From NCBI GenBank assembly GCA_022819745.1, contig JAJEGS010000035.1, positions 1 through 64,000 of the forward strand: a stretch of 64,000 bases of DNA, read 5' to 3'. Positions 1 to 8,747 of this stretch are shown here, piece by piece; within the stretch, counting starts at the first letter, position 1, and every line of letters begins with the position of its first letter. The position numbers and the translations under genes were made by a program. Under the pieces are notes generated by a model, which worked only from the letters and a program-made list of their open reading frames with translations, did not search any database and was not told where the DNA came from. Source of the DNA: Candidatus Latescibacterota bacterium (GTDB lineage Bacteria; Latescibacterota; UBA2968; UBA8231).

Positions 1-140
1 AGGAGGATGCCGGCGGTGGTTTGAATGCGGGATTGGGGTATCAGTGGAACCAGTTGGTGTTCGACTATGCGTATGACATTGGGTTGGATTTGACCGAGAC
101 CAATGGCGCTCATCGGTTCTCATTCGCATACGAATTCTAA
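1..140 (+). CDS. C-terminal end of an outer-membrane beta-barrel protein (PorV/UPF0164-like), partial
   Basis: Only the last 45 codons lie in the window, read from base 3 to a TAA at 138. The sequence alternates polar and hydrophobic residues and ends in RFSFAYEF, with the C-terminal phenylalanine that outer-membrane barrels use for BAM recognition. The next gene ends in the nearly identical RFSFACEF, so the two are probably tandem paralogues. Family assignment comes from that neighbour. A terminator hairpin follows 23 bases after the stop. Confidence 0.6.
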   Translation, partial: EDAGGGLNAGLGYQWNQLVFDYAYDIGLDLTETNGAHRFSFAYEF

Positions 141-162
141 AGTCCATCCTTTAGGTGAATGC

Positions 163-200
163 AAAAGGGCCGGCCTGCTTTAGGTCGGCCCTTTTGTTTT
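163..200 (+). terminator. Rho-independent terminator after the first barrel gene
   Basis: The arms AAAGGGCCGGCC and GGTCGGCCCTTTT form a GC-rich stem with a short loop, followed by TTTTGTTTT. It separates the partial barrel gene from its downstream paralogue, so each probably forms its own transcription unit or the second is partly attenuated. Confidence 0.8.
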
Positions 201-220
201 GAGGGCAGGAGTCAGGTCTC

Positions 221-1111
221 GTGAAAATTGGAATTAGCATCCTCTGCGTGGCCTTACTAGCCACTTCGAGTGCCGGGTACGTCAATATCCAGAACTTGGG
301 TTCCGGCGTTCGGTCTTTGGGGCTGGGTAACAGCTTGGTGGCGGTGGCGGACAATTCCGATGCGGTGTTTATCAATCCAGCGGGGTTGGGGCAACTGATG
401 CGGCGGCAGGTGACATATACGGATGGGGGGATAAAAAAGGAGTATGAGATAGGGCGGTATATGGCATCATTTGGCATGCCACTAAATGCAAAGTTGGGCT
501 TGGGTTTGGGCTATGAGCGGATTGGCTCGTCGCTGGTGAGCGAGAACGGGGCGTTTGTGTCGCTGTCGTATCAGGCCCTGAGTCAGCTATATGTGGGAAT
601 CTCGGCCAAGTATCTGTTTTCGATCGTCAACCCGATACTCGATTACGAGGGGGAGACAGCAACGGCATCAGGAGTAGATGTGGGCTTGTTGTGGCAAAAT
701 CCGTTTCCTGGGGCGCAGATGGGCTTGTTCTTAAAAAACGTGTATCAGGATAGCAAATTGCCAACAGCGATAGATGTGCATGTGGGGGCTGGCTATCGGG
801 TGGGGACACAGGCGTTGCTGTCAGTGCAATATATGCGACTCGATGTGACAAGGAGGGAATTGAATTTTCTTCATCTTCAACATGGGTGGATGATAGGGGG
901 GGAGGCTTACTTACCGCAGGGGTTGGTGCTGCGGGCGGGGAGAGAACACAAGTTCAGACACGAGTCCGACGGCGACGACAGGGTGTTATTGAGTGTGGGA
1001 TTAGGGTTTCGATTGGAGTATCGGGGGGTTGGGCTGTTGTTAGACTACGCTAATCGTGACGGTTTGGACCTATACAACGACCACCGATTTTCCTTTGCCT
1101 GCGAATTCTAA
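221..1111 (+). CDS. Outer-membrane beta-barrel protein, PorV/UPF0164-like
   Basis: The 296-residue product has a signal peptide (residues 1-19, KIGISILCVALLATSSAG). It then carries the PorV/UPF0164-type opening with GSGVRSLGLGNSLVAVADN and a 'FINPAGLG' motif near residues 51-58, where the family places its conserved Asn-Pro-Ala. The rest is glycine-rich amphipathic strands ending in phenylalanine. It should be a barrel or barrel-like lipoprotein partner in the outer membrane; substrate or role is unknown. The start is GTG, supported by AGGAG nine bases upstream. The gene before it is a paralogue. PorV members can be type IX secretion parts, but no other T9SS gene is visible, so that role is not claimed. 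Confidence 0.75.
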   Translation: MKIGISILCVALLATSSAGYVNIQNLGSGVRSLGLGNSLVAVADNSDAVFINPAGLGQLMRRQVTYTDGGIKKEYEIGRYMASFGMPLNAKLGLGLGYERIGSSLVSENGAFVSLSYQALSQLYVGISAKYLFSIVNPILDYEGETATASGVDVGLLWQNPFPGAQMGLFLKNVYQDSKLPTAIDVHVGAGYRVGTQALLSVQYMRLDVTRRELNFLHLQHGWMIGGEAYLPQGLVLRAGREHKFRHESDGDDRVLLSVGLGFRLEYRGVGLLLDYANRDGLDLYNDHRFSFACEF

Positions 1112-1145
1112 AGGCCGTCCCCGAATCGGGACGGTCTTTTTGTTT
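1112..1145 (+). terminator. Rho-independent terminator after the second barrel gene
   Basis: CCGTCCC and GGGACGG form a stem around a short loop and are followed by TCTTTTTGTTT on the plus strand. The T-tract touches the end of pyrH, which converges from the right. On the minus strand the T-run is only three bases, so it probably serves the plus gene mainly. Confidence 0.75.
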
Positions 1146-1878
1146 ATTCTATGATGTCTTCATCCACATCCGTCACCAAGGTGCCTAGGTCTTGGCCTCG
1201 GCAGATGCGCTCTATAGTTCCCTTGTCAGAGAAGTCGAAAAAGTGCATGGGCATTTGATGATCGCGCGCCAACAGGACGGAGGATTGATCGACGATAGTG
1301 AGGTCTTCTTGGATGATGGTGTTGTAGTGCATTCTCTGGTAACGCCTCGCCTGGGGATCAGTGCGGGGGTCGGAAGTATAGATGCCGCTGACTTGATTCT
1401 TGGCAAAAAGTAGGGCTTGGGATCGCGTCTCAATCGCGCGGTGGGCCGCGGTGTAATCCGTAGTGACATACGGGTTGCCAATGCCGGCGGCAAAGATGAC
1501 GATGTAGTGCTTTTCTAGATGGTGAATTGCGCGCAGCCGAATAAAAGGCTCGGCTACCGTGTTGATGGGAATAGCGCTCATCACCCGGACTTCGGCGTCG
1601 GATTTAGAGGTGAGGACCCCGCGCAGCATCAAGCTGTTGATCACCGTCCCCATCATGCCGATGTTGTCGGCTTCAGCTCGTTCAATACCCCACTGACTGG
1701 CGAGTGTGCCGCGGAATATGTTGCCGCCACCAATGACGATGGATATTTCGACCCCACAGGCGTGCAAGTTGAGGACTTCGTCGGCAATGTGCTCTAGAGA
1801 TTCAGGGTCGAAGCCCACGTCGTGCGTGCCAGAGACGGCTTCTCCGCTCAGCTTGAGTAGGACTCGCTTGTATCGCAT
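1144..1878 (-). CDS. pyrH: UMP kinase
   Basis: The 244-residue enzyme phosphorylates UMP to UDP, the committed step toward UTP and CTP, in the cytoplasm. It belongs to the amino-acid-kinase fold rather than the adenylate-kinase fold. Visible marks are the KLSGE phosphate-binding motif at residues 9-13, IGGGNIFRG at 49-57, and the FAAGIGNPYVTTDYTAAHRA block that holds the UMP site. Length matches the bacterial family (about 240). It lies five bases after the purB stop and is probably cotranscribed with it. The usual neighbours rpsB, tsf and frr are absent, so pyrH has been separated from the common ribosomal cluster and paired with purine synthesis. Confidence 0.96.
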   Translation of the reverse strand: MRYKRVLLKLSGEAVSGTHDVGFDPESLEHIADEVLNLHACGVEISIVIGGGNIFRGTLASQWGIERAEADNIGMMGTVINSLMLRGVLTSKSDAEVRVMSAIPINTVAEPFIRLRAIHHLEKHYIVIFAAGIGNPYVTTDYTAAHRAIETRSQALLFAKNQVSGIYTSDPRTDPQARRYQRMHYNTIIQEDLTIVDQSSVLLARDHQMPMHFFDFSDKGTIERICRGQDLGTLVTDVDEDIIE

Positions 1879-1883
1879 AGAGG

Positions 1884-3332
1884 TCAGAGCAGCCGCCCCT
1901 TTTCGATGGCGTGTGCCTCTGGATGAGCCGCGGCCAATTCCTCTACCCGGCCTACGAAAAGCTCGACTTGCTGGGTGGCTGCGCCCGTGAGGTGACGACT
2001 GCGGGAGATTGTGTCGGTGATCTCTTCTTCGCTAAGCGGAAAGCGAGGATCCGCATCCAAGCGATGCGCCAATTCGCTGGTGCTTTGGCCTCGTTCGCGC
2101 ATGTCGATAGCCGCAGCTAGGGCGTGCTCTCTAAGAGCGGTGTGGGCCTGTTCGCGGCCGGCACCGCGTTGGACGGCTTCCATCAGCAGCGTCGTGGTGG
2201 CGAGGAAGGGCAGGTAGCGGTCGAGATCGCGGACAATTACCGCTTCATAAACGCCCATATCGTCGAGGATATGGAGCGTGGTTTCGAGCATACCATCAAA
2301 GGCGAAGAATCCATCGGGAAGGGCTACGCGGCGCACGACCGAGCAGGAGACGTCCCCTTCAAACCACTGATCGCCGGCCAGTGCGCCTAGCATGTGGACG
2401 TAGCCGCCGAGGACGACCTGCAACCCATTGACGCGCTCGCTGCTGCGGGAGTTCATTTTGTGCGGCATAGCCGAAGAGCCGACTTGTCCGGCGGCAAAGC
2501 CCTCAGTGAGCATGTCGTGGCCAGCCATCAGGCGAATCACCCGGGCCAGATTGGCAACACCAGCTCCGAGTTGGTAAAGGCAGCTTAACACCTCAAAGTC
2601 GAGGCTGCGGGGATAAATCTGGCCGACGGCCCCTAGTTCCCGTTGAAAGCCGAGGTGGTGCCGCACTCGGCCTTGGAGTTGATCTAGCTTGTCAGCGTCG
2701 GCGTCGAGCAGGGTCAGTTGGTCAACGGCTGTGCCGACTGCGCCTTTTAACCCCCGCAGGGGATAGCGCTGGACGAGTTCGGCGAGGCGGTCAAAGGCGA
2801 CTAGCATCTCCTCGCCGAACATGGCGAGGCGCTTGCCAAGCGTAGTGGGTTGCGCGGCCGCGTAATGGGTCCTGCCAGCGACTGCCAGTTCCTTCCATTG
2901 CAGCGCCCGCTGGCCTAGGCGCAAGAGGAGGGCCACGTACTTGGCCTGTATATGCTGCAAGGAGCGAAGGATCTGATACTGCTCGACATTGTCGGTCAGA
3001 TCGCGGCTGGTCATACCCTTGTGAATGTGCTCGCAGCCTGCAAGACTGCAAAACTCTTCGATGCGCGCCTTGACATCGTGTCGCGAAACGGCTTCGCGGC
3101 GCGCGATGGATTCGAGATCAACTTGATCCTTGACGCGCTCGTAGGCGCTGATGGCTGCGGCGGGTACGTCCAACTTTAGGTCGCGCTGTGCTTTGAGAAT
3201 GGCAATCCACAACTCGCGCTCGAGGACGATCCGACCGCGTTCAGACCACAGATCTTGGATCGCCTGACTGGCGTAGCGCTGGGCGAGGACATTGGCGATG
3301 ACTGTAGGCATGACGTGATTTATCATAAGCAT
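1884..3332 (-). CDS. purB: Adenylosuccinate lyase
   Basis: The enzyme cleaves SAICAR to AICAR and adenylosuccinate to AMP in purine synthesis, releasing fumarate. The fumarase/aspartase-superfamily signature GSSAMPHKMNSRSSERV sits near residues 285-300, and TSRDLTDNVEQ and GRTHYAAAQPTT supply other active-site blocks. At 482 residues with this spacing it resembles the animal-type ADSL branch more than the shorter Bacillus type (about 430). The start is uncertain. ATG codons at 3332 and 3311 both lack a clear ribosome site; the second gives MPTVIANVLAQRY, a more usual N-terminus. pyrH follows directly. Confidence 0.95.
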   Translation of the reverse strand: MLMINHVMPTVIANVLAQRYASQAIQDLWSERGRIVLERELWIAILKAQRDLKLDVPAAAISAYERVKDQVDLESIARREAVSRHDVKARIEEFCSLAGCEHIHKGMTSRDLTDNVEQYQILRSLQHIQAKYVALLLRLGQRALQWKELAVAGRTHYAAAQPTTLGKRLAMFGEEMLVAFDRLAELVQRYPLRGLKGAVGTAVDQLTLLDADADKLDQLQGRVRHHLGFQRELGAVGQIYPRSLDFEVLSCLYQLGAGVANLARVIRLMAGHDMLTEGFAAGQVGSSAMPHKMNSRSSERVNGLQVVLGGYVHMLGALAGDQWFEGDVSCSVVRRVALPDGFFAFDGMLETTLHILDDMGVYEAVIVRDLDRYLPFLATTTLLMEAVQRGAGREQAHTALREHALAAAIDMRERGQSTSELAHRLDADPRFPLSEEEITDTISRSRHLTGAATQQVELFVGRVEELAAAHPEAHAIEKGRLL

Positions 3333-3357
3333 TAGGCATCATAAACGCCAATGCGCG

Positions 3358-4770
3358 TCAAATTAGCCCTAGCCACCGCCAATAGAGCAAGTTGAGCGGA
3401 CAGAGCAGGACCAAGGATATTGTGGAAATAAGGCCCTGGGCGAGGACGAGTTGCTGCATGGAGAGCTGCCGAAAACCATAGGCCACCATGAAAGGTGCTG
3501 ACTGGTAGGGCAAAAAGGCCAAGGTCGTAGCCATGGCTACGCTGAATGCTGCCGATAGCGGCGAGATCCCATGCTGGCCCCCTAACTCCATCAGCGGGAT
3601 GGTTGCTACGCCGGCTACGGCGGCTATATCCATCAGGAAATCAAGAGGGAGGGCGATCAAACAAAGCGACAGATGCTTGCCCAGCCAGCCGTATTCCTCC
3701 AACGCCAGATACTCACTGCAAGCCGCGATGAACAGATGGTTAAATCCGGCCGCGTCCAAGGCGTGGCCCAACGTGAGCAGGGCGACAATGTAAACTAGGA
3801 GCGCGAAACGCACCTTGACCAAGTCGCCAAAACGGAGCAGGCCCCCACGCGGCCAGAGGAACAACACCACTAGACCCAAGCCAATATAGACGGGCTGGAT
3901 GTGGTGCAAGAGATCCGTGGCCCACAAGCCCACGCCCGCAAGGAGAATGTACAGAGCGCGCCGCTGGACACGGGTCAGCGGTGCGCTCTTAGAGGAAGGG
4001 ACTTGCTGGATGACATGGCCGTCGAGGTGGCGGCCAAAAAGCATCCAGATCGCGCCGAGCGATACTAACGTGCGCAAAAAGCCGATGACAGGAAACATCC
4101 AATACAGCCAAGTGGCCCAAAATATGGGTGTGCCTTGGGTTTTTTCGTATTGGCCGGCCAGTACCAAGTTGGGCACGGAGCCGGTCAAAAGTCCACAGCC
4201 TCCGAAATACGTGCTGCAAAGCAGGGAGAGTAGCACCGCGGCCTTGAGATGCGGCGATGGGCGGATGGGCAGACGCTCGACGAGAGCGATGCCAATTGGC
4301 ATCAGGAACAAGACGCGGATTACTCCGGACGGGATTAGGAAAGCCGTCACTAACCCGATCAGGTGCAATTGGCAGAGTAGGAAGAAGGGGCGTTGCGACA
4401 GACGGGACTGGAGCCAAGATGCCAGCGCGTCTCCGAGGCCCGTTTTGGTCACCCCTAAGCTCAGGGCCATGCCGGCGAGGACGAGCCACACCGTCTTAGA
4501 GACGAAAGGGGCTAGGCTCTGCTCAAAGCTCAGTAGGCCAACGACCGGAATCAGGACGAGCACCCCCGCCGAACTCAGCGCGATGGGTATGGGTTCGGTA
4601 GTCCAAAAGAACAGGGCAAAAAGGGCGATGCCAAGGGCGTTTTGCACGGGGATAGGTAGCGCGGTCAACGGGGCAGCAAAGCCTAAAAGGAGGGCCGCGA
4701 TACCCAATAGCAAGCCCACCCATTGTTTAGGCGCTAACTTGGATATGGTCAGAGAGAGTCGGTGGATCAA
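3358..4770 (-). CDS. SLC13/DASS-family sodium:anion symporter
   Basis: The 470-residue inner-membrane protein has about a dozen hydrophobic segments across its length. Early residues include the DASS hallmark FFWTTEPIPIALSS, which precedes the first re-entrant hairpin. The family imports di- and tricarboxylates or inorganic anions such as sulfate with sodium ions; substrate cannot be read from sequence. The start is TTG, preceded by AAGG. It lies 25 bases upstream of purB on the same strand and could share its transcript. A divergent promoter region separates it from the McrBC pair. Confidence 0.85.
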   Translation of the reverse strand: MIHRLSLTISKLAPKQWVGLLLGIAALLLGFAAPLTALPIPVQNALGIALFALFFWTTEPIPIALSSAGVLVLIPVVGLLSFEQSLAPFVSKTVWLVLAGMALSLGVTKTGLGDALASWLQSRLSQRPFFLLCQLHLIGLVTAFLIPSGVIRVLFLMPIGIALVERLPIRPSPHLKAAVLLSLLCSTYFGGCGLLTGSVPNLVLAGQYEKTQGTPIFWATWLYWMFPVIGFLRTLVSLGAIWMLFGRHLDGHVIQQVPSSKSAPLTRVQRRALYILLAGVGLWATDLLHHIQPVYIGLGLVVLFLWPRGGLLRFGDLVKVRFALLVYIVALLTLGHALDAAGFNHLFIAACSEYLALEEYGWLGKHLSLCLIALPLDFLMDIAAVAGVATIPLMELGGQHGISPLSAAFSVAMATTLAFLPYQSAPFMVAYGFRQLSMQQLVLAQGLISTISLVLLCPLNLLYWRWLGLI

Positions 4771-4819
4771 GGGACCTTGGGGGCTTGAGGGAGAGCAAAA
4801 AATAAAAAAGGCCCAGCTT

Positions 4820-4849
4820 TTGAAAAGAGCGGCCCAAACCTATTATCTT
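4820..4849 (+). promoter_or_regulatory. Candidate sigma70 promoter for the McrBC pair
   Basis: TTGAAA at 4820-4825 and TATCTT at 4844-4849 are separated by 18 bases and lie just upstream of the mcrB-like start. The same TATCTT hexamer occurs in the promoter before the shell-protein operon. The call is by consensus only. Confidence 0.4.
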
Positions 4850-4867
4850 GCATAGAGGATACGTACA

Positions 4868-6298
4868 ATGGCGCAATTGAAATCGATCCGCCTGCGCTTA
4901 GACAAGCCTTTGACCGGGCCGTACGACCGACTTTTGCGTCGTCCCGGCCCCGAGGTCGCCGCACTGGCAGCGGGCGAGACAATGGCGATCATTCGTGGCA
5001 CGCGGCTGCTAAAAGCCATGCCCTTATGGGAAAGCGAGGCCGCGTGTTATTACGCCACAGGCAAGGCAGACACTGGGTGGTCGCCGGAAGATTTTAGGGA
5101 CGCAGAGCAAGCCGAGCGCTGGGCAGAGCATGGACTGGTGAATTCGCTGGCTGTGCCCGTAGGTTACTTCAAGCTACCCAATGCCGCTTGGGTCAGCGCA
5201 CTGGCGGCCGAGCTGACGCCGTGGACGGCTCAAGCCGTCGAAACATGGCGGGCGGGGATTGAGCGGGACATTTGGCTGACCGTATTGAGGGTGTATCGCT
5301 GTGCGCCCGTTCAACCGAAATTTTTGCGTCAAACGGGTCTGCACCTGCGCGTCCGGCCCTTTGAGGTCGAGCAATTGCAGCCGGTCGTTTTAGAAAGCGA
5401 GATAGAGCGGCGAATGGAACAGATACAAGAGGCTATAGAAAGACACGCTCGCGGCGGCACCCGTGCGGGCGCAAGCTACGACGCCCAGGCCTTCACCGCG
5501 GAGACCGGCTACAGTGCGGAAAAGCTAAAGGGCTGGATTGACCAATGGCGGCGCAAGCAGCAACTCATCCTATACGGCCCGCCCGGCACCGGCAAGACGT
5601 ACTTGGCTGAGCGCCTAGCGCGCTATTTGGTGGATGACGGCGGTTTTAGCGAACTCGTGCAATTCCACGCTTCGTACGCGTATGAGGATTTCGTCCAGGG
5701 CATTCGACCCCAAGTGGTAGAGGGCGCACTGCACTACGAATTGGCCGCCGGGCACTTTCGGCGGTTTTGCGCCAAGGCACGCCAAGCTGGAGAAAAGCCC
5801 TGCGCGTTGATCATCGACGAAATCAACCGCGCAAACCTCGCGCGCATTTTCGGCGAGCTAATGTACCTGCTAGAATACCGCGCCCGCCCGATCACCTTGG
5901 CTGCTGGCGGCCCCGAATTTTCGATCCCCGCCAACGTCTATCTCATCGGCACGATGAACACGGCCGATCGGTCAATCGCCTTGGTTGACCAAGCCATGCG
6001 GCGGCGATTCAGCTTTGTCCGGCTGTGGCCCAACTACCAGCTTTTGGCAAATTATCTCGCTAACAGGGGGATACCCCCGGAGAAATTGGTCGCGCTAGTA
6101 AAAGAAGTAAATCAATCCATCGGGGACGAGGACTGCGAACTGGGCATTTCTTTCTTCATGGTCGCCGATATCGCAACAGCGCTGGCACACATTTGGCAAG
6201 GCGAGGTCGAGCCGTATCTGGAGGAGGTGTTTTTTGATCGCCCGGACCAGATGGCGCGCTTTCGCTGGTCCAAGGTAGCCGGGCGTTTGCAGGATTGA
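4868..6298 (+). CDS. McrB-like AAA+ GTPase subunit of a modification-dependent restriction system
   Basis: The 476-residue protein is the motor of an McrBC-type enzyme, which cleaves DNA carrying modified bases. The AAA+ domain fills the C-terminal half: Walker A GPPGTGKT at residues 237-244, Walker B LIIDEIN at 314-320, and MNTADRS beginning at 363, the McrB-specific motif that replaces the NKxD guanine motif. Residues 1 to about 200 should hold the target-recognition module, but they match no fold I recognise (not an obvious DUF3578, EVE, YTH or SRA domain). ATG is preceded by GAGG nine bases away. The stop overlaps the mcrC start. The pair reads against its minus-strand neighbours. Confidence 0.88.
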   Translation: MAQLKSIRLRLDKPLTGPYDRLLRRPGPEVAALAAGETMAIIRGTRLLKAMPLWESEAACYYATGKADTGWSPEDFRDAEQAERWAEHGLVNSLAVPVGYFKLPNAAWVSALAAELTPWTAQAVETWRAGIERDIWLTVLRVYRCAPVQPKFLRQTGLHLRVRPFEVEQLQPVVLESEIERRMEQIQEAIERHARGGTRAGASYDAQAFTAETGYSAEKLKGWIDQWRRKQQLILYGPPGTGKTYLAERLARYLVDDGGFSELVQFHASYAYEDFVQGIRPQVVEGALHYELAAGHFRRFCAKARQAGEKPCALIIDEINRANLARIFGELMYLLEYRARPITLAAGGPEFSIPANVYLIGTMNTADRSIALVDQAMRRRFSFVRLWPNYQLLANYLANRGIPPEKLVALVKEVNQSIGDEDCELGISFFMVADIATALAHIWQGEVEPYLEEVFFDRPDQMARFRWSKVAGRLQD

Positions 6299-7461
6299 GC
6301 GTGCGACGCTACGAGTTGATCGAAGAGGAAGTGGCGGCGATACCGGCTGCCGAGCTTGCGGTCGAACAGGCCCTGCACCTGCACGCCCAATATCCAAAAG
6401 AGTTGGAGTTCGGCTTCCCTAGCCCGCTCAATGGCCAGTGTTATCAGCTCAGATCGCGGGGCTATGTCGGCGTGGTGCCATTGGGCGCGGATGCCGCCTT
6501 GGAAATCAATCCCAAGATACGCTGCTCGCTGCTCATGTCCATGCTAGAGTACGCCTATCAGTTGCCCAAAATCAGTGAGCACAAGGCCCCGGCCACGATG
6601 GGGGATATCTACGAGTTTTGGGCCGAGGTACTCGCGCACAAAGTCTTGCAACGGGTGCGGCGCGGGCTGTTTTGGGATTACCAAACTCGCGAGGGCCTCA
6701 GTCGGTGGGTGCGGGGGCGCATGTACCCCCAACGCAGCGGTCTGGGCGTCCATTCCTACTGTCGGTTTGCCGAGCACACGCCCGATATCATCCACAATCG
6801 CATCTTGGCCAACGCGCTGTCCGGCCTGCGGCGCTTTGCCTTCCGCCGCGAGAGCGTTCGGCAGATGGTCGGTCGAGCTTGGTGGACGCTGAGCGAGCTA
6901 AATTACCGCCATATTCGCCCCGCAGATTGCCTCGGCATAGCGTATCACCGGCTAAACGAGGACTACCAGCCCATGCACGCACTGTGTTATCCCTTGCTGC
7001 AACAGCGCAGTCCGGCTTGGGGGGTGGGGGCCGAGGAAGGACCGGCGTACCTGTTGCACATGCCAACCTTATTCGAGCGGTTTTGCACGGCGTTTATTGA
7101 CCACAAGCTCAATCACAAGGTCGAACTAAAAGCTCAGTATCACACGCGACTGAAGGGAACGGAGCGGCTTTCCTTTCGCTTGGACATGGCTCTGTTTTCA
7201 GCGGCAACCGGGCAGCCACTGGCGGTAATAGATGCAAAATACAAGGCCGATGGCCCCGTAGAAAGCGATGTGCAACAGGTGGTCGCCTATGCGGTACAAC
7301 TCGGCACGCACCGGGCCTTTTTGCTCTATCCGAGTAGCGATGTGGACGAGCAGTTCGAGGTTGGTCCGGTGGCCGTGCAAGCGCTCGGGTACGATTTCGG
7401 AGCTGAAGATATAGAGAAAGCAGGCCAGCACGTGATCAGCAAAATAGAAAATGCTATATAA
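6295..7461 (+). CDS. McrC-like PD-(D/E)XK endonuclease subunit
   Basis: The 388-residue partner of McrB carries the nuclease. An N-terminal region contacts the AAA+ ring. The C-terminal restriction-endonuclease fold has Asp297 in RLDMALF and Asp313-Ala-Lys315 in VIDAKYK, followed by VQQVVAYA, the usual glutamine helix. No catalytic residue is missing, so the enzyme looks active. The start is TTG at 6295, overlapping the mcrB stop in ATTGA; GTG at 6301 is an alternative. The gene ends inside an AT-rich repeat that occurs elsewhere in the window. Confidence 0.88.
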   Translation: MSVRRYELIEEEVAAIPAAELAVEQALHLHAQYPKELEFGFPSPLNGQCYQLRSRGYVGVVPLGADAALEINPKIRCSLLMSMLEYAYQLPKISEHKAPATMGDIYEFWAEVLAHKVLQRVRRGLFWDYQTREGLSRWVRGRMYPQRSGLGVHSYCRFAEHTPDIIHNRILANALSGLRRFAFRRESVRQMVGRAWWTLSELNYRHIRPADCLGIAYHRLNEDYQPMHALCYPLLQQRSPAWGVGAEEGPAYLLHMPTLFERFCTAFIDHKLNHKVELKAQYHTRLKGTERLSFRLDMALFSAATGQPLAVIDAKYKADGPVESDVQQVVAYAVQLGTHRAFLLYPSSDVDEQFEVGPVAVQALGYDFGAEDIEKAGQHVISKIENAI

Positions 7462-7481
7462 AAATTTATATGTAAACAAAA
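7454..7481 (+). repeat. AT-rich repeat, copy 1
   Basis: CTATATAAAAATTTA is followed by TATGTAAACAAAA (7469-7481). The last 13 bases recur exactly at 30418-30430 and, inverted, at 33865-33877. The copy contains the mcrC stop codon and fills the gap to the convergent dctM gene. It shows no long hairpin, so it is not an ordinary terminator. Confidence 0.6.
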
Positions 7482-7493
7482 CAAACAAAAAAT

Positions 7494-8747
7494 TTAAGAC
7501 TCAACGAGAAACAAACTCAAATCAGCCCAGTAGGTAATCACGACCAAGCAAGCCAACAAAATCAACAGAAAAGGCAGGGAAACTCGGTAGAGCCGGTGTA
7601 CGGGCTGTTCAAAGCGAATACTGGCAATAAAGAGGTTAAGTCCAACTGGCGGCGTCGAATAGCCGATTTCCAAGTTGGTCAAGAAAATGATCCCGAGGTG
7701 AATGGGGTGTACATCGTATGCTTCGGCGATGGGCAGGATCAAGGGCACCACGATGAGGAGGGCGGAGAACATGTCGATCATACAGCCGACCGCTAGCAGA
7801 AACACATTGAGGAGAATCAAAAAGAGCAGGCGGCTGCTGATGTGAGTCTCTATATAGGCGAGCAAGCGCGTTGGAATTTCCGCATCAATGAGGTAATTGG
7901 TATAGGCCATGGCCGCGGCCAAGACGACAAAAATGCCGCCGACGAGTACCATGCTGTCGCAGATGATCTTCGGCAGTTGCCCAATGGGGACCTCGCGGCG
8001 AATGAGCACTACCACCACTAGAGCGTACAGGGCGCTCAAGGCCGCGGCTTCGCTGACGGCGATAAAGCCTCCGTAGATCCCCCCGAAAATCACCACCGGC
8101 AGCAGAAGCTCCCAACTACAAGCGACAAAGGCCCGCGGTAATTCGCGCCATCCGGTAGGACGCTCGGGAGCGGCATTGCGACGACCTTGGAACAGGCTGT
8201 AGCAAGACAGGGCACCTACCAAAAGCAAGCCGGGGGCGATACCCGCGATAAAAAGCTGATCTACCGGCGTCTCGGATACAATGCCGTAGATGATCAGCGG
8301 CAAACTCGGTGGAAAGAGTAATCCCAAGCTGCCCGAAGTGGTAATTAGTCCGAGGGAAAATGAATCGGGCAGGCGCTGCTGGCGCAGAGCAGGCAATAGC
8401 AGTCCGCCGAGCGCGACAATCGTCATCCCCGAAGCTCCGGTCAAAGCCGTGAAGAGGGCACAGACGATAATGGCCATAATGGCCAATCCTCCCGGCAGCC
8501 AGCCTAGCAAAGCTTGAGAGAATCGCACCAGCCGAGACGCTGCGCCGCTTTCAGCGAGGAGAAAACCCGTGAGGGCAAAGAGCGGAATAGCCGTTAAGGT
8601 CGGCGTTTCGGCTAGCCGGTACATCTCGATGAAGACGACGGTTAAATCGATCTCGGCGATGGAGAAGTGCAAAAGGGCCATCGCGCTGATGATCACAAAG
8701 AGCGGGACGCCGGCTAGGGCGGCTAGGGTTGCTATGAGGCTGCTCAC
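7494..8747 (-). CDS. dctM: TRAP transporter large membrane subunit (DctM)
   Basis: The 417-residue integral membrane protein is the sodium-coupled channel of a tripartite ATP-independent periplasmic transporter. It has about twelve hydrophobic segments, and family motifs such as TGASGMTIVALGGLLLP and LGLLFPPSLPLIIYG. An upstream in-frame ATG would add 32 non-hydrophobic residues and overlap dctQ deeply. The better start is GTG at 8747, which overlaps the dctQ stop as GTGA. It forms the end of the dctP-dctQ-dctM run with the TatT gene ahead. Confidence 0.93.
   Translation of the reverse strand: MSSLIATLAALAGVPLFVIISAMALLHFSIAEIDLTVVFIEMYRLAETPTLTAIPLFALTGFLLAESGAASRLVRFSQALLGWLPGGLAIMAIIVCALFTALTGASGMTIVALGGLLLPALRQQRLPDSFSLGLITTSGSLGLLFPPSLPLIIYGIVSETPVDQLFIAGIAPGLLLVGALSCYSLFQGRRNAAPERPTGWRELPRAFVACSWELLLPVVIFGGIYGGFIAVSEAAALSALYALVVVVLIRREVPIGQLPKIICDSMVLVGGIFVVLAAAMAYTNYLIDAEIPTRLLAYIETHISSRLLFLILLNVFLLAVGCMIDMFSALLIVVPLILPIAEAYDVHPIHLGIIFLTNLEIGYSTPPVGLNLFIASIRFEQPVHRLYRVSLPFLLILLACLVVITYWADLSLFLVES

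Noticed and set aside
4796..4809. CAAAAAATAAAAAA shared with 30426-30439
   Set aside because: Low-complexity A-rich match without the TATGTAAAC core, so it is not counted as another copy of the repeat.
3899..4855. Long 318-codon plus-strand frame opposite the SLC13-type transporter
   Set aside because: It mirrors the transporter gene, has no ribosome site or domain, and its composition is that of an antisense shadow.
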